From positions 1 to 9,094 of the forward strand of contig QHON01000081.1 of NCBI GenBank assembly GCA_003218815.1: a stretch of DNA of 9,094 bases, read 5' to 3'. How positions within the stretch are numbered: the first letter of the stretch is position 1; every line of letters begins with the position of its first letter. The translations under genes and the position numbers were made by a program. A model generated the notes under the pieces. It was not told the DNA's origin, did no database searches, and worked only from the letters and a program-made list of their open reading frames with translations. Shown in pieces: positions 1 to 6,786 of this stretch. This DNA is from Verrucomicrobiota bacterium (lineage in GTDB: Bacteria; Verrucomicrobiota; Verrucomicrobiia; Chthoniobacterales; UBA10450).

Positions 1-1055
1 ATCATCAGCACAAACGAGCCGCTGTAACTGATCAACGGCAGCGGCACGCCCGTGATTGGCAGCATCGAGATCGTCATTCCCATATTCTGAAAGATATGGG
101 TGAAGATGAGCGCAGTAACTCCAACGGCCAGCAGTAAGCCCAATTGATCGCCCGCAACAAATGCGACGAAGAGGCAGGTTAACAGTAGCAGGGAAAACGC
201 GCCGATGAGAAACATCCCTCCGACAAATCCCCACTGCTCGCCAATCGCTGAAAAAATGTAGTCGTTGTGTACCGCCGTCGCGGGCAAAAACCCAAGCTCG
301 ATTTGGGTATTTGGTGCTCTGAATCCTTTTCCCGACCAGCCGCCCGACCCAATCGCAATAAGCGACTGATTGATCGCCCAGGCTGCTCCTTGCTTGTCGA
401 TATCGGGATGAGTAAAGGCGGTGATTCGTTGCTGCTGGTACGGTTTTAGACCAAGATTGATTGCGATTGGGATAAAGGCGAGCCCGATGAGAATGATACA
501 AATTAAGTAGCGCAGCGGAAGCCCCCCGACGAACAACAGCGCCAGGAGCACCGGTACCCAAATGATCACTTCCCCGAGATCCGGTTGCATCAGAATTAGA
601 AGGCAGGGAGCTCCGGCGATCGCTCCACACAAAAGCAACCGCAGCATCGGATGCATCTCGCGAAATTGAGTTAGAAACAGCGCCAATACCATAATCCCGG
701 CGACAACCGCAAGTTGTGCAGGCTGAAAATTGATAGGCCCTAAATGCAGCCAGCTGCGCGCGCCATAAACTCGCTGTCCGATAAACTTCGTCAGGATCAA
801 AAAGAAAATGCCGGCCAGATACATCGGCAGCGCGCCCCAGCGAATCCAACGATAGTCAATCAGACTCGTGACCATGAACGCGAAAAAACCAACTGCGACC
901 CAGTTCGCCTGCTTGCGCCAGAAATCTGCCGCGACGGAATCTCCGCGCATATAAGTTGCGCTGTAGATTGCCACCACCCCAAAAATGGCAAGCGCAAGCA
1001 TGGTCGCCAGCAGGAGCCAATTGAGCCCAAGCAATTTTCGGAGAAAGGGCGTCAT
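1..1055 (-). CDS. rodA: Rod shape-determining protein RodA (SEDS glycosyltransferase), C-terminus cut by window edge
   Basis: RodA is the SEDS-family peptidoglycan polymerase of the elongation machinery. It sits in the inner membrane and works with the transpeptidase PBP2. Reading down from the ATG at 1055 gives 351 codons without a stop, almost all of them hydrophobic membrane segments. Family landmarks are visible: QPDLGE (157-162), SGGWSGKGF (237-245), the loop around HNDYIF with Asp265, which aligns with the catalytic Asp of E. coli RodA, and GVPLPLISYSGS near residues 336-347. Compared with about 370 residues in E. coli, only some 20-25 C-terminal residues should be missing. Two spots differ from the usual motifs: HND instead of HTD before the catalytic region, and SYSGS instead of SYGGS. 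No gene lies immediately upstream on this strand, so an mrdA-rodA pair is not formed on the 5' side. The identification is firm; RodA rather than FtsW is chosen from the pattern of residues and is slightly less sure. Confidence 0.93.
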   Translation of the reverse strand, partial: MTPFLRKLLGLNWLLLATMLALAIFGVVAIYSATYMRGDSVAADFWRKQANWVAVGFFAFMVTSLIDYRWIRWGALPMYLAGIFFLILTKFIGQRVYGARSWLHLGPINFQPAQLAVVAGIMVLALFLTQFREMHPMLRLLLCGAIAGAPCLLILMQPDLGEVIIWVPVLLALLFVGGLPLRYLICIILIGLAFIPIAINLGLKPYQQQRITAFTHPDIDKQGAAWAINQSLIAIGSGGWSGKGFRAPNTQIELGFLPATAVHNDYIFSAIGEQWGFVGGMFLIGAFSLLLLTCLFVAFVAGDQLGLLLAVGVTALIFTHIFQNMGMTISMLPITGVPLPLISYSGSFVLM

Positions 1056-1433
1056 GCCGATCTAGTTCGCTAAGGTTTCGGGACTATCATGGAGCGCGAA
1101 CAAAACTCTGTTGATTTCAAGGTGGAGTCAACACTTGAGGAAGCTTCCGGAATCGTTCGACGAAACTTTAAGATCGGTTTCGCCGATTTTCGTTGCGTTT
1201 TGCGCTTTCGATCCGCGGAACTCAGTTTGATCTGAAAGAAATAAAACCTGGGAGGTGGGTAAAGCCGTAGGCGGCTGCAATTCGCAGAGAATGCTTCAAA
1301 ATCCGTTGTTTCCGAGCGCTAGACAATACGGTGTTATTGTGTTGTAAGCCTCACAGGTTGTGGAGATTATCGACCTTGAATGCTTTGAGCAACCGGATCG
1401 ATACAAGTGATTGGGGTTCAATTGCTTGCATAT

Positions 1434-1445
1434 TTTGCGCGCAAA
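1434..1445. promoter_or_regulatory. Perfect 12-base palindrome TTTGCGCGCAAA, possible operator
   Basis: The twelve bases read identically on both strands. They lie 15 bases upstream of the candidate -35 hexamer for the SprT-like gene, a position suited to a regulator binding site. GC-rich palindromes of this length do occur by chance, so the operator role is only a guess. Confidence 0.2.
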
Positions 1446-1459
1446 TCTGACCACTTTTC

Positions 1460-1487
1460 TTGTTACTCGGTCAAAGACCACTAAAGT
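1460..1487 (+). promoter_or_regulatory. Candidate sigma70-type promoter for the SprT-like gene
   Basis: TTGTTA (1460-1465) and TAAAGT (1482-1487) each match four of six bases of the -35 and -10 consensus and are separated by 16 bases. The spacer contains the small dyad GGTC-AAA-GACC (1469-1479). Transcription would start about 25-30 bases before the ATG at 1521. The match is weak, and promoter consensus in this lineage is not well defined. Confidence 0.25.
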
Positions 1488-1507
1488 AATGTCCACTTGT
1501 TCATTTT

Positions 1508-1512
1508 GAGGA
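1508..1512 (+). promoter_or_regulatory. Ribosome binding site choosing the ATG at 1521
   Basis: GAGGA lies 8 bases before the ATG at 1521. A TTG at 1497 in the same frame would extend the protein by eight residues, but this GAGGA would then fall inside the coding sequence. The ATG is therefore the better start. Confidence 0.55.
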
Positions 1513-1520
1513 TCAGGCAA

Positions 1521-1979
1521 ATGGCAAAGCAGACGAAAACAAAGCGGAAACTGGCGCACCCGACGCTTCCGATGCAGCGGCAGTTGAATCTGCAGCACGA
1601 GGGTACGCATTTCGATCTGCGCCCGATTTTTGATAGACTGAACCAACGATATTTTCGGGGGCGCCTCCGCGGTTACAAAGTAATATGGGGCCGGCGCCGC
1701 AGGCATCGTCCGAGGGAATATTTCGTCTTTGGCACGATCCAGGAGGAAGACCGCGTTATCCGAATCAATCCATCACTTGATCAACCATTCGTTCCGCTTT
1801 GGTTTCTCCAGTACGTGCTTTATCACGAAATGCTGCATTCTGTGGTGCCGGACGAGAGCGTTAAGAGAGGCCGTCGGCGCGTGCACACGGAAGAATTCAA
1901 TCGCCGAGAGCGGGCGTTTCGAAACTACCGTCGCGCCCGGCGCTGGGAAGAAGAAAATCTGTCGCGCTTTTTGCGCTAG
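1521..1979 (+). CDS. SprT-like zinc metalloprotease domain protein, arginine-rich, 152 aa
   Basis: The protein carries HEMLH at residues 102-106, an HExxH zinc-protease motif, with a likely third zinc ligand His122 in VHTEEF, twenty residues after the first ligand. The N-terminal part (FDLRPIFDRLNQRYFRGRL, about 31-49) resembles the start of SprT/Spartan domains, where a helix precedes the beta-sheet and active-site helix. Members of this family (SprT, SPRTN) bind nucleic acid and in eukaryotes cleave DNA-protein crosslinks; the role of small bacterial versions is mostly unknown. It differs from E. coli SprT in having no cysteine at all, so the C-terminal zinc ribbon is absent. Thirty of 152 residues are arginine, clustered near 58-65, 116-120 and 128-141, which suggests nucleic-acid binding. 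It appears monocistronic, convergent with cdaA across 45 bases. The metalloprotease fold is well supported; substrate and function are not. Confidence 0.78.
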   Translation: MAKQTKTKRKLAHPTLPMQRQLNLQHEGTHFDLRPIFDRLNQRYFRGRLRGYKVIWGRRRRHRPREYFVFGTIQEEDRVIRINPSLDQPFVPLWFLQYVLYHEMLHSVVPDESVKRGRRRVHTEEFNRRERAFRNYRRARRWEEENLSRFLR

Positions 1980-2024
1980 CCTGCGCCTCAGCGTCTTTCC
2001 GTCGCTGTCGTGCCAGAGGTCCTT

Positions 2025-2900
2025 TCAGACGGCGAGGCGGTCGTCGCTACGTTCTTTTTGATCAGGTACCAAAGGGTTGTCGCGAGCAGGAGGGAGATCA
2101 ACTTCGCGCGCCAGTTTTTCAGGATCAGTCTCTTCATAATTGCCATGCAATAAAATTTCGGCGATGCGCTGACGAAATGTTTCGGGAGTAAAATTGCGCT
2201 CGATCCGTCGCCGGTGGCAAATGGAAATGCTGCCGGTCTCTTCCGAAACTATCACCGCCACGGCATCGGATTCTTCAGTGATTCCGAGGCCGGCACGATG
2301 GCGCAAGCCAAGGCTTCGATCCAGCGTTTCTCGCTGACTAACGGGGAAAATACAGGCCGCAGCTGCGATCCGGCTGTTGCGAACGATGACCCCGCCATCG
2401 TGAAGCGCGCCTTTTGGATGAAAAATTGCCAGGACAAGCTCGACAGAAAAATCGCCATCAATCGTCACGCCAGTTTCTTCATACACGCGAATCGATGTAT
2501 CGCGCTCGATCGCGATGAGCGCGCCGAACTGTTTATTTGCCAGCTGCGTCACAGCCTCAGCGAGATCGTGGACGGTTTCGCGTTTTTCGCTCGTTAAAGA
2601 GAAAATCGGATGCCCACCAAGCGCGGCGAGGCCACGCCGCAGCTCCGGTTGAAAGATCACTACTAAGGCAACCGCGAGAAAAACCGAAAAACTGCGGACG
2701 AGCCAGCCGATGACAACAAGATTGAGCAACTGCGAAATCAACGTCAGCGTCAGAAAAACGATTGCCAGCCCGGTCAATACTTTCGCGCCGCGCGTCCCGC
2801 GGAAGTAAAGATAGCCATAATAGATCGCCACACTTAGCAAAATGACTTCAAAGGCGCTGCGCCAGCCTCTGAGCCAGAGGTGAATAAGTTCCTGGATCAT
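2025..2900 (-). CDS. cdaA: Membrane diadenylate cyclase CdaA (DacA, DAC domain)
   Basis: CdaA condenses two ATP into the second messenger c-di-AMP, which controls potassium and osmolyte transport and cell-wall homeostasis. The 291-residue protein begins with about three hydrophobic segments (roughly 15-32, 40-58, 60-84), the usual CdaA membrane anchor. The cytoplasmic DAC domain follows at about 105-255. It holds GALIAIER (126-133), the DGA-type motif as LHDGGVIV (166-173, Asp168), the RHR motif as RHRAGLG (200-206), and VSEETGSIS (218-226). The third residue of the DGA motif is Gly170 here, where most cyclases have Ala. The C-terminal tail of about 35 residues is polar and charged. The start overlaps the end of folP by four bases, so the two are probably translationally coupled. 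No cdaR or glmM lies beside it; it is the last gene of its run. Confidence 0.95.
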   Translation of the reverse strand: MIQELIHLWLRGWRSAFEVILLSVAIYYGYLYFRGTRGAKVLTGLAIVFLTLTLISQLLNLVVIGWLVRSFSVFLAVALVVIFQPELRRGLAALGGHPIFSLTSEKRETVHDLAEAVTQLANKQFGALIAIERDTSIRVYEETGVTIDGDFSVELVLAIFHPKGALHDGGVIVRNSRIAAAACIFPVSQRETLDRSLGLRHRAGLGITEESDAVAVIVSEETGSISICHRRRIERNFTPETFRQRIAEILLHGNYEETDPEKLAREVDLPPARDNPLVPDQKERSDDRLAV

Positions 2901-3766
2901 TTTGTCTTTTGAAGAATTGCTTCCGTCACCCGGAGCGCGTTTACATTCTCTTTTACATCGTGAACCCGAAAAACATCCGCTCCGCGTGTCCGGAGAAGAG
3001 AAGTCAAGGCCACCGCAGGCGCAACCCGATCGTTGATCTCTGATGATCCGGTCAGCTTCGCGAGAAAAGATTTGCGGGAAACACCAACGACCAGCGGACG
3101 CTCGTGCACTCGAATTCGCTCGAGTTGCGCGAGCAGCTCGAGATTGTGCTCAAGCGTTTTCCCGAAACCAATTCCCGGATCAAACGCAATCGCCATGGGA
3201 TCAATGCCCCACTCTATGGCGCGTCCATATTGTTGTCGAAAAAAATCAGCCACTTCCGAAACCACATCGACATATCGCGGGTCGGCTTGCATCGTCCGTG
3301 GATTTCCCTGCATGTGCATGATGATGAAGGCTGCTTCGGCTTCGGCAACAAGCGGCATCATCTCCTTGTCGCTTCGTCCCCCGGTGACGTCGTTCACAAT
3401 CGAAGCGCCTGCCGCGATTGCTGCGCGCGCCACCTGAGCCTTCGAAGTATCGATCGAAATAACGGCGTCGATCTTCGCCTGCAATTCCTTGATGACTGGA
3501 ACTACACGCCGCGCTTCTTCCTCTACTGCGACAGGTGCAGCGTCCGGACGCGTCGATTCGCCGCCTACATCGATGATGTGTGCACCATCCGCAACCATTG
3601 CCAGTCCGTGTTCAACCGCTTTTTCTATGGTAAAAAATTTCCCGCCGTCAGAAAATGAATCTGGCGTGACATTTAGGACGCCCATGATTAGCCCATGATG
3701 AGAAAGGTCGACAATGCGACCGGCGATTCTCCACTGCCTCCCACCCATTGGGGGTGAGACTATCAC
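2897..3766 (-). CDS. folP: Dihydropteroate synthase
   Basis: FolP joins p-aminobenzoate to dihydropterin pyrophosphate to make dihydropteroate in folate synthesis; it is the sulfonamide target. All family motifs are present in order: NVTPDSFSDGG (32-42), DVGGESTRP (66-74), SIDTSKA (104-110), NDVTGG (125-130), HMQGNPRTMQ (151-160), DPGIGFGK (196-203), GVSRKSF (228-234) and RVHDV (267-271). The length of 289 is normal. The start given is a GTG at 3766; an in-frame ATG at 3748 would give 283 residues and keep every motif, and neither has a clear ribosome binding site. It lies 33 bases after the PEBP gene and overlaps cdaA through ATGA, suggesting one transcript. The function is secure; the exact start is not. 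Confidence 0.95.
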   Translation of the reverse strand: MIVSPPMGGRQWRIAGRIVDLSHHGLIMGVLNVTPDSFSDGGKFFTIEKAVEHGLAMVADGAHIIDVGGESTRPDAAPVAVEEEARRVVPVIKELQAKIDAVISIDTSKAQVARAAIAAGASIVNDVTGGRSDKEMMPLVAEAEAAFIIMHMQGNPRTMQADPRYVDVVSEVADFFRQQYGRAIEWGIDPMAIAFDPGIGFGKTLEHNLELLAQLERIRVHERPLVVGVSRKSFLAKLTGSSEINDRVAPAVALTSLLRTRGADVFRVHDVKENVNALRVTEAILQKTK

Positions 3767-3799
3767 AGGCGCTGCTTTATTCGAATTGGCTTCCGCTCG

Positions 3800-4321
3800 C
3801 TATTTGCTGTGCGAGTAGCGACCCATCAACTCGCCTTGGGCGATAACGTGACCGCTCATGGCTTTGTCGAGTTCCTGTCGCTTAGCGCCAGAACGAAGAT
3901 CAAGTGTCTGATCGAGCGCAAAAATTTTGAAGTAATAACGATGGGTACCTGAAGGCGGCTGGGGCCCACCATAACCAAGGTTAGGATAATCGTTTGTGCC
4001 CTGGACTGCGCCTTTGGGCGTGCCCCTCTCGGGAATCTCGGTTGTTTTCGGATCGATATTCCAGACCAGCCAGTGAGTAAAAAGACCAACCGGCGCATCG
4101 GGATCATCCACAATTAACACCAAACTCCTAGCATTCGTCGGGGTTCCCTCCAAACGAAGCGGTGGATTAACGTTCCCGCCGTCGCGGCTAAATTTCGACG
4201 GAATATCGCTACCTTCCTGAAAAGCCGAACTTGTAATTTTCATCTTAGCTCCTCCAGCGGCAAACGAAGCAATTGTCGCCACGGCAATGGCAATTGCGCC
4301 GGCAATAATCGCTTTTTGCAT
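3800..4321 (-). CDS. YbhB/YbcL family PEBP (Raf kinase inhibitor-like) protein, with possible signal peptide
   Basis: This belongs to the phosphatidylethanolamine-binding protein fold. Bacterial YbhB/YbcL members have an anion-binding pocket, but their role is poorly defined. Landmarks are DDPDAP (72-77), HWLVWNI (83-89), the GYGGPQPPSGTHRYYF stretch (116-131) that contributes to the pocket, and the closing GHVIAQGELMGRY (157-169). From the ATG at 4321 the protein has 173 residues and begins with a Lys3 followed by a hydrophobic stretch (4-20) and AAGGA, which looks like a Sec signal peptide for export. The family core begins at Met27 (MKITSSAF), as in cytoplasmic YbhB, and that codon at 4243 is preceded by a strong GGAGG. 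Either start, or both, may be used. The gene is first in the run with folP and cdaA, 33 bases before folP, with no functional link known. Confidence 0.9.
   Translation of the reverse strand: MQKAIIAGAIAIAVATIASFAAGGAKMKITSSAFQEGSDIPSKFSRDGGNVNPPLRLEGTPTNARSLVLIVDDPDAPVGLFTHWLVWNIDPKTTEIPERGTPKGAVQGTNDYPNLGYGGPQPPSGTHRYYFKIFALDQTLDLRSGAKRQELDKAMSGHVIAQGELMGRYSHSK
4251..4255 (-). promoter_or_regulatory. Strong internal Shine-Dalgarno before Met27 of the PEBP gene
   Basis: On the minus strand GGAGG is followed by seven bases and then ATG at 4243-4241, an ideal ribosome binding arrangement. The annotated upstream ATG at 4321 has no such signal. The same bases also encode Gly-Gly at the end of the putative signal peptide, so the match could be a coincidence of codon choice. 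Confidence 0.45.
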
Positions 4322-4392
4322 TATTGGATCTTCGGTTGAAACCTCGTTACATCGATAATGACACCAACACCAACTGATATCGTTTCGCTCGC
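4322..4392. promoter_or_regulatory. Divergent promoter region between the PEBP-folP-cdaA run and rnr
   Basis: These 71 bases separate two genes read in opposite directions and so must carry at least one promoter, unless transcription comes from further away. For the rnr side, GATAAT (4354-4359) matches five of six bases of a -10 box and TTGAAA (4336-4341) matches a -35, but they are only 12 bases apart and cannot work as a standard pair. No ribosome binding site precedes either the rnr ATG or the ATG at 4321. Confidence 0.4.
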
Positions 4393-6594
4393 ATGACTCA
4401 AAACGGACGTAAGATTCGAGAACAAATCCTCGCCCTTCTCGTCTCCCCTAACTACAGGCCGCTCGACAAGCGCGAACTGGCAAAAGCGCTTGGGCGGAAA
4501 AGCGGCGTGCGCATGGGACTAAACCAGGCGTTGCGCGAGCTCGAACGCTCGGGCGAGATTGCGCGGATTCGTAAGAATCGTTATGTCTTGCCGGCAGAGG
4601 CTGATCTTGTCACGGGCACATTGTCTATCCATCAAGCTGGATATGGCTTTCTAATCACGGAGAAACCGGGCGAGGCGGATATTTTCGTCGCAGCGGAGAA
4701 CACTGGCACAGCCATGCACGGCGATCGCGTAGTTGCGCGCATCACTCGCGATCCAGCCTACGCGCGAACCAAAGGACGACGCGAAGGTCGGGTCATTCGA
4801 ATTTTGGAACGCGCGCACGACACCATCGTCGGAACGCTGCAGCATTCGCGCAATTTTTATTACGTTGTTCCAGATGATCCGCGAATTGTTCATGATGTGT
4901 ATGTCCAAGTCCCGCCGCGCGCGCCGCTTCCGAAAGTCCCGACTCGTGGAGACAAGGTTGTCGTTCGACTCGAAGCCTGGGAATCACGCCACGTTAATCC
5001 AGAAGGCGACGTCATCGAATTACTCGGGCCAGCCTCGGCCCCGGGCGTCGACATGCTGTCGATCATTCGGAAATATCACCTGCCAACCGATTTTCCACGA
5101 GATGTCCTCGATGAGGTTAACCGGATCTCCGAAACCGTCGATGCCCGAAAACTCGACGGACGTGAAGATTTACGAAAAAAATTTATCATCACGATCGATC
5201 CGGACGATGCGCGCGATTTCGACGACGCGATCCAGATTGAAAAGATCGATAACGGCGGTTGGCAGCTCGGTGTGCACATCGCCGATGTCGCTGCTTACGT
5301 CGAGCCGGGTAGCGCGCTTGATCGCGAAGCGCGCCGACGCGGAAACAGCGTTTACCTGCCGGATCGAGTTATCCCGATGTTGCCGGAGCGCCTGAGTAAC
5401 GGCGTATGTAGCCTTAATCCGGGAGTCGATCGGCTGACGCATTCGGTGTTTATCAACTTCGACAAGAACGGAGTCGCGAAAAGAGCGCGCTTCGCCAAGA
5501 GTGTGATCCGAAGCGCGCAACGTCTGACCTACAAGCAGGCTTACGCGATCCTAAAGTCATCAGCTCGAGATCAATTGAGCGAACAGCTGCATCTTGCCTG
5601 GAGGCTTGCTTCATTGCTCCGGCGAAAAAGATTCGAGCATGGCTCGCTCGATCTCGATTTTCCTGAAGTAAAGGTGCGCTTGGATGAAACCGGTAAGCCT
5701 GTGCGTTTGGAGCGGATCGACAATGACGAATCACATCAACTGATCGAGGAATGCATGCTGGCCGCGAACGAAGCCGTCGCCCGCGAGTTGAAGATGCGCG
5801 CCATGCCAACGATCTATCGCGTCCACGAAAATCCGGATCCGGAGAAGCTGGCAGAGTATCGCGAGTTCGTGCTCAGTTTTAACTACAAGGTCGGCGATCT
5901 AGCCCATCGCGCCGAGTTACAGCGCCTGCTTGCTTCGATTCGCGGAAAACCGGAAGAGCAAGCGCTCAAGATCGGACTACTCAAGAGCTTGAAGCGCGCT
6001 CGTTATGCGTCACAGCCGCTCGGACATTACGGGCTTGCCAAGCCTAACTACTTGCATTTCACAAGCCCGATTCGCCGTTATGCCGATCTCGTCGTGCATC
6101 GCGCCCTGACGGCGCGCAGCGGGAAACACCAGTCGCAAACCGACATGGGTCAAATCGCGTCGATTGCGGAGCACATTTCAACGACCGAGCGCATCGCAGC
6201 CGATGCCGAGATCGAAGCGGTCCGGATGAAGAAGCTTGAGTTTTTCCAACGTCAACTCGACCAGCGCAACCCGCAGGTTTTTCGCGCTGCAATTGTCGAT
6301 GTCCGCAATTACGGCCTGGTAGTCGAATTACCAGATGCGCTTGTCACGGGCCTTGTTCACGTTTCCTCGCTCGCGAACGACTTTTACTCATTCGAGCCAA
6401 CGCAGCGGCGGTTGATCGGCAGACGATCACGCAAGCGATTTGGCGTAGGCGATGAGGTGCGCGTTTTCGTCGTCCGTGTGGATGCATTTAAACGGCAAGT
6501 AGATTTCGCGATTGCTTCAGAAACGCCGATGAAAACTGACCGCCGCAAAGTCCAGCCGCGTATTGCTCCTGATGTCGGCCGAAATCGCCGCTAA
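4393..6594 (+). CDS. rnr: Ribonuclease R (RNase II/RNB family 3'-5' exoribonuclease)
   Basis: RNase R degrades RNA processively from the 3' end, including structured RNA, and takes part in mRNA decay and rRNA and tmRNA quality control in the cytoplasm. Domain order is typical: an N-terminal winged-helix segment (about 5-66), a first cold-shock/OB domain (about 72-118, with GYGFLI and DIFV), a second OB domain (about 140-210), the RNB catalytic core (about 255-580) and an S1 domain (about 628-708). The catalytic acidic cluster is IDPDDARDFDDAI at 268-280, and HFTSPIRRYADLVVHR lies at 555-570. At 733 residues it is slightly shorter than E. coli RNase R (813), mainly in the tails, and ends in a short basic tail. 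The ATG at 4393 gives the complete winged helix but lacks a clear ribosome binding site. The next ORF starts 12 bases after its stop. Confidence 0.96.
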   Translation: MTQNGRKIREQILALLVSPNYRPLDKRELAKALGRKSGVRMGLNQALRELERSGEIARIRKNRYVLPAEADLVTGTLSIHQAGYGFLITEKPGEADIFVAAENTGTAMHGDRVVARITRDPAYARTKGRREGRVIRILERAHDTIVGTLQHSRNFYYVVPDDPRIVHDVYVQVPPRAPLPKVPTRGDKVVVRLEAWESRHVNPEGDVIELLGPASAPGVDMLSIIRKYHLPTDFPRDVLDEVNRISETVDARKLDGREDLRKKFIITIDPDDARDFDDAIQIEKIDNGGWQLGVHIADVAAYVEPGSALDREARRRGNSVYLPDRVIPMLPERLSNGVCSLNPGVDRLTHSVFINFDKNGVAKRARFAKSVIRSAQRLTYKQAYAILKSSARDQLSEQLHLAWRLASLLRRKRFEHGSLDLDFPEVKVRLDETGKPVRLERIDNDESHQLIEECMLAANEAVARELKMRAMPTIYRVHENPDPEKLAEYREFVLSFNYKVGDLAHRAELQRLLASIRGKPEEQALKIGLLKSLKRARYASQPLGHYGLAKPNYLHFTSPIRRYADLVVHRALTARSGKHQSQTDMGQIASIAEHISTTERIAADAEIEAVRMKKLEFFQRQLDQRNPQVFRAAIVDVRNYGLVVELPDALVTGLVHVSSLANDFYSFEPTQRRLIGRRSRKRFGVGDEVRVFVVRVDAFKRQVDFAIASETPMKTDRRKVQPRIAPDVGRNRR

Positions 6595-6606
6595 GGGCTT
6601 GCAAGA

Positions 6607-6786
6607 ATGGCAGATAAACTAAGCAGACAACCCCAGAACCTCCCTGAACCGTGGTACATGGATACGACCTGCGCGAAGACATGGCCGCCGCAGAGCGGGC
6701 CATGGACGTTTGCCCGACTCTGGCAATCGGAAACGACGGATGAAATTTGCGACGCTGACGAATCACCGCTACAAGAGTTGCTATGA
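6607..6786 (+). CDS. Unrecognised 59-aa Trp/Pro-rich ORF between rnr and the CysJ-like gene
   Basis: I do not recognise this protein. The ATG at 6607 is followed by 59 codons and a TGA at 6784-6786. A short ribosome-binding match TAAGG (6592-6596) overlaps the rnr stop codon, 10 bases before the ATG. Its stop overlaps the ATG of the CysJ-like gene in an ATGA, the layout of translationally coupled genes. The predicted peptide is unusual: four tryptophans (16, 26, 33, 39), seven prolines, two cysteines (22, 48), and an acidic C-terminal third (ETTDEICDADE, 42-52). There is no signal peptide or membrane segment. The tight spacing on both sides and the absence of any other use for these 180 bases argue that it is real. 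It could be a small partner of the reductase, a remnant of a lost domain, or a chance reading in a transcribed spacer. Function unknown. Confidence 0.5.
   Translation: MADKLSRQPQNLPEPWYMDTTCAKTWPPQSGPWTFARLWQSETTDEICDADESPLQELL

Larger units (their letters stand above)
1056..1520. other. 465-base gap between divergent rodA and sprT-like gene, with several short dyads
   Basis: No convincing gene is seen here. The longest plus-strand ATG reading is 48 codons (1089-1235) and resembles no family I know. Directly visible structures are a dyad with arms 1117-1124 and 1132-1138 (one bulged base), a hairpin with 8-base arms 1170-1177 and 1183-1190 (one G-T pair), a hairpin AGCCG-TAGG-CGGCT at 1263-1276 abutting CTGC-AATTC-GCAG at 1275-1287, an inverted repeat ACAATA-N6-TATTGT at 1323-1340, and a perfect palindrome at 1434-1445. 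On the minus strand a TTGACT at 1131-1126 could be a -35 for rodA, but no good -10 follows at the right distance. The gap should hold the promoters of both divergent genes and could hide a small RNA, though no known RNA family is recognised. Confidence 0.5.

Noticed and set aside
1170..1190. Hairpin followed by four T as a rho-independent terminator
   Set aside because: No gene ends upstream of it on either strand, the stem has few GC pairs and the T run belongs to the stem.
1257..1275. GGGTAAAGCCGTAGGCGGC resembles the 16S rRNA stretch GGGCGTAAAG...CGTAGGCGG
   Set aside because: The match is under 20 bases with gaps, and nothing around it resembles rRNA. It is explained as well by a small chance hairpin.
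1296..1706. Minus-strand open frame of 136 codons
   Set aside because: It is antisense to the SprT-like gene over most of its length, has no recognisable motif and extends only into the gene-free spacer.
1980..2024. Bidirectional terminator between the convergent SprT-like gene and cdaA
   Set aside because: Only a four-base AGCG/CGCT dyad is present and there is no T run, so there is no supportable terminator.
2214..2597. Plus-strand open frame of 127 codons inside cdaA, and similar long frames opposite folP and inside rnr
   Set aside because: These are shadows of well-identified genes in other frames and show no motifs of their own.
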